From: Bacillus horti
GTDB taxonomy: Bacteria > Bacillota > Bacilli > Caldalkalibacillales > JCM-10596
Direction: 5' to 3'
Assembly (NCBI RefSeq): GCF_030813115.1
Contig: NZ_JAUSTY010000002.1
Span: 62,001 to 126,000 of the forward strand
Length of the DNA stretch: 64,000 bases
This document shows positions 63,999-64,000 of this stretch, piece by piece. The notes under the pieces are model-generated. The model was not told the origin of the DNA, made no database searches, and was given only the letters and a program-made list of their open reading frames with translations. The position numbers were made by a program, and so were the translations under genes. Each line of letters begins with the position of its first letter. Within the stretch, counting starts at the first letter, position 1.

Positions 63999-64000
63999 AT

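Overview
The window is a stretch of chromosome from an endospore-forming, low-GC Bacillales bacterium. The gene order tmcAL(ylbM)-yceD(ylbN)-rpmF ... gerR(ylbO)-ylbP-panE(ylbQ)-bshC-mraZ ... ylmCDE-sepF-ylmGH-divIVA-ileS-ylyA-lspA-rluD is the Bacillus ylb/dcw/ylm backbone. Several genes are specific to spore formers (spoVD, spoVE, spoIIGA, sigE, sigG, a gerA-type receptor operon). BshC implies bacillithiol, and the DNPR motif of MurE implies meso-diaminopimelate peptidoglycan. I would not name a species. It is not the B. subtilis group: murA sits inside the dcw cluster, murG is missing, and foreign blocks interrupt the backbone.

Layout. Positions 1-4,760: tRNA-Met acetylcytidine ligase on the minus strand, a 5'-truncated HAD phosphatase, yceD-rpmF, and small surface or unknown proteins. 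4,869-9,064: a three-gene spore germinant receptor operon. 9,200-16,825: gerR, a DJ-1-like gene, ylbP, an inserted acyl-CoA carboxylase set (biotin carboxylase, carrier, carboxyltransferase), panE and a DUF3397 membrane protein. 17,150-20,076: bshC and S-adenosylhomocysteine hydrolase. 20,410-39,737: the division and cell-wall cluster (mraZ, rsmH, ftsL, pbpB, spoVD, murE, mraY, murD, spoVE, murB, murA, divIB, ylxW, ylxX, sbp, ftsA, ftsZ). 40,003-43,712: an inserted asparagine synthetase and a reverse-strand arginyl-tRNA synthetase with a degenerate HIGH motif. 43,940-46,458: spoIIGA-sigE-sigG. 46,533-53,728: the ylm genes, sepF, divIVA and ileS. 53,938-64,000: an Fbp-type small protein, ylyA, an inserted pair of small multidrug transporters with a LysR regulator, lspA, rluD, rnhB, ylqG, ylqH, yraN, comM and the tail of a membrane protein.

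The genes form a growth and sporulation core: precursor synthesis (MurE/D/B/A, MraY), septation (FtsL, PBP2B, DivIB, FtsA, FtsZ, SepF, YlmG, DivIVA) and its developmental variants (SpoVD, SpoVE, SigE, SigG). Regulatory DNA that can be read directly includes a strong promoter followed by three 10-bp-phased GTGG repeats before mraZ, a Spo0A-type promoter with a 22-bp spacer before spoIIGA, and a SigF-like promoter with a ribosome-site-masking inverted repeat before sigG. A similar masking repeat stands before spoVD.

The most unusual element is a dispersed, structured non-coding repeat of about 130 bp: three nearly full copies, one half copy and one fragment, all in the same orientation. Two full copies 17 kb apart differ at only 3 positions. 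A diverged copy keeps its long stem through paired changes. Three copies begin directly at the T-tract of an intrinsic terminator. I do not recognise this family.
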